64,000 nucleotides of DNA from Cucumis sativus (Eukaryota; Streptophyta; Magnoliopsida; Cucurbitales; Cucurbitaceae): the NCBI RefSeq assembly GCF_000004075.3, contig NC_026659.2:28600272-28664271 (forward strand), read 5' to 3'. Below, piece after piece: positions 61,815-64,000 of the stretch (its first letter is position 1; each line of letters starts with the position of its first letter). Made by a program: the position numbers and the translations under genes. The notes below the pieces were generated by a model. That model saw nothing but the letters and a program-made list of their open reading frames with translations, was not told the origin of the DNA and did not search any database.

Positions 61815-63599
61815 TTAAAAAATTAAAAGTTACTGTTTATATTAACAAGGTACACTTCAATTCTCTTAGAATACGCGTGAGTGAGAAAGACTTGTGTTAG
61901 TCTGTGACAATAACTTTCACATAAACTTTTAAAACAAAATAGAAATAGATAGGAATGCAAGGAAATGTTGGAGATCAAATTTTTATTTTAGTAAAATTTT
62001 AAGTTATTCCAAGAGTTGAATCAATGGAATTTACTTAAGTTTCCTTCAACCTAAATTAGAAATCTAAATTAGAATGCGATTTCTGTAGTTAATTAGAAAT
62101 GAAGCGGAAATTACTCCGAAGAATTTGGCTTTTAGAAAAGGGTAAAGAATGGACCTAAAAAGTCCTAAGCTTCGCAGCTACCAATGCATAGGAACTGAAA
62201 TTTACTGTTGTAATTAAATCCTCTATTCTTACTTTTTTCTGTTGTTGTGAGTTAAATTACAATTCAACTTTAGTGTTTGAATTGTCAATTTCTTTCAATC
62301 TATATCATATCACCAAAAGTTATTGAAAAAGAAAGTCAAAGAAAGTGCTTTTTTCCCCAATTCTCCCTCCAATTTGAAGTTTACAGCAGCACCTGCAATC
62401 ATTTGGGATGTTATAATTTTGCTTTATAAAAATTCTCTATTTAGATAGAAAATTGCTTATGAACTAACTTATAAATCACATAAAAAGTATATATTTTGTG
62501 CTATAGAAATCCATGTTTGAAGTGTGTTGAATTCCAAATTATTAATGATAAAAGTTAAAAGTTAAATAATTATTATAACATACCATATTATTTACAAAAA
62601 TTCTAGGCCATAATAATATGTTGATATTAATGATTAATTAAAAATAGATTGACTGAATTAACTAATTGGATTATATTTATCAAGTTGGGTAGATGTTTAA
62701 TCTCTCTACACAATCTATGACAAAACCCATGAAAACAACGAAATATTAGTTTGTATTTGTGCATCCCAATTGCATATTTTTATATATATAAAAAAGAGTA
62801 ATGAATTGGCGGGTGATCAATACTTCTATTTGTTCAAAGAATATCATCAAATAGTTGAATTTTAAATCAATGTCCTTTTTATTACTTTATCAAATGAATT
62901 ATATCATAAGCTTCTAAAACAACACCACAAAGTTTGTTAATTATCACAATCAACAAATCTAATTGTCAATTGAAAAATCCTTGAATTTTGTCTTCTTTTT
63001 CTTAGCTTTATGAAACGAGTCATTAATCTCAATCACACAGTACAAGTGATTCGGTGCACTTTTGTTTTTAGATGGGCAAATAATTCATTAGAAAAATAAA
63101 ATAAAATGATGAAAATGATGTTTAGGTCAATAAGTAATTTGAGCATATGGCTAAGTGTTGTTGTCCGAAGGCAATGACATCAATATTTTTGGTGTTTTCT
63201 AATAATTTAAGAAGCTTAGCTTATCCCTTCTATAAATTATGACACCATTTTATCACCTCCATATCCTGTCCCCATCCTCTTCTGATCAAACAAAACATAA
63301 TTTCTTTGACAAATCCCATCACAGTAATCTAAGTTAATTTAGTTTAATTCAAGAACCTTTTGACTTGGAATAGAAAAACAAACTAAAGCTATATCAAATT
63401 AGTTCTTACTAATCACAGAATTAAGATCTCAGGAATTTTCAACAATTGACTTTTGGCAAAAGATATATTTTGGGTTATTTGGTATATATTTGGTCCGTGA
63501 AATGTGAAAAGTTTTTAATAACTATTTTCTAATTATCATGTCTAACAAAATCATGAAAAAATTTAGAAAAGAAATGATTAATTAATCCTATTAGATTAT

Positions 63600-63890
63600 A
63601 AATTTAAGGGATAGTGACAAATATAACAATTAGATTCAAAATAACATAACAATTTTAAAAAATTTATAAATATAGCAAACTCTATAAAAGTTTTTCAATG
63701 ATAGAACACTTATAAATATGTTTTCAAATATTAGTCCATGGGCGATAAAATGTTGGTAACCATCAATTATAATTATCGTTACAGGGGGACATGACTTTTT
63801 TTGAAAAAAAAAATCAACCAATAAATAAAAGCAAACCATTTACAAATTGCTATATCTTCCTGCAGTTTTTGAAAATGTTTAAAAAAAATA
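63600..63890. repeat. MITE-like relic
   Basis: Words TATAAATATAGCAAACTC near 63665 and CAAATTGCTATATC near 63844 face each other, as the ends of the 2580 foldback do, and the interior has GATAAAATGTTGGTAACC. It may be a degraded member of the same family. Confidence 0.35.
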
Positions 63891-64000
63891 ACTAAATTTG
63901 TGTAATTTAATATTTTAATTAGGGTGTAGTGGGAATCATTGGTTTGCTTGGGAAGAGGAAGGGTGTGGGAATTGTAAGGCTTGATTGATGCAAACAAATT

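Larger units (their letters stand above)
58332..64000. other. 3' untranslated region and long intergenic region
   Basis: The first 500 bp or so may be the 3' untranslated region of the patatin-like gene. The remainder is AT-rich DNA with no recognised gene. Two short tandem duplications lie near 61.6 and 61.8 kb, a SINE-like relic near 60.2 kb and a MITE-like fragment near 63.7 kb. The 101-codon frame at 60587-60892 and the 94- and 96-codon frames on the minus strand are low-complexity and have no domain features. Confidence 0.6.

Overview
The window is nuclear DNA of a flowering plant. It is AT-rich and gene-sparse, with GT..AG introns, long intergenic stretches of microsatellites and small transposon relics, and proteins that all belong to land-plant families. 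The style of several proteins and of the short repeats suggests a eudicot, and I lean to Cucurbitaceae from memory of related proteins. That lineage call is inference and was not tested by any search.

Layout. 1-8.3 kb: no gene found; an ACGT-core cluster at about 0.9-2.45 kb, foldback and direct-repeat relics, and a 67-bp tandem array at 7.59-8.13 kb. 9.4-11.3 kb (+): a two-exon GATA transcription factor. 14.6-23.3 kb (-): a 13-exon M28-family endoplasmic reticulum metallopeptidase (ERMP1-like). 25.6-29.1 kb (+): an 8-exon mRNA-decapping enzyme DCP2 with a site II promoter. 29.1-35.6 kb: mostly repeats and AT-rich DNA, with one GC-rich promoter-like island at 33.75-34.06 kb. 35.7-39.2 kb (+): a four-exon PIP2-type aquaporin, closely followed at 39.9 kb by a 93-aa protein with a Cys-rich tail. 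43.4-44.4 kb (+): an intronless monoacylglycerol-lipase-like hydrolase. 45.4-46.0 kb (+): a weak candidate for a tiny two-exon gene, facing a WPP-domain-associated protein gene (46.5-48.9 kb, -). 50.5-51.4 kb (+): a secreted proline-rich protein with twelve 12-residue repeats, whose C-terminal membrane part lies in another frame. 55.4-58.3 kb (+): a two-exon patatin-like protein without the nucleophile serine (PLP9 type). 58.3-64 kb: no gene found.

The genes do not form a pathway. They are ordinary dispersed plant genes for transcription, ER proteolysis, mRNA decay, water transport, lipid metabolism, nuclear-envelope or coiled-coil scaffolding, and cell wall. Exon boundaries were set by reading splice sites and checking that phases join; every multi-exon model listed with high confidence closes in frame. 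I found no convincing new molecular system. The points most worth a second look are the frameshift in the proline-rich gene, the tRNA-like 67-bp tandem array with several tRNA-derived SINE-like relics, a pair of dispersed repeats at 24.4 and 32.0 kb, the G4-forming GC-rich island near 34 kb, and the two small unrecognised genes.
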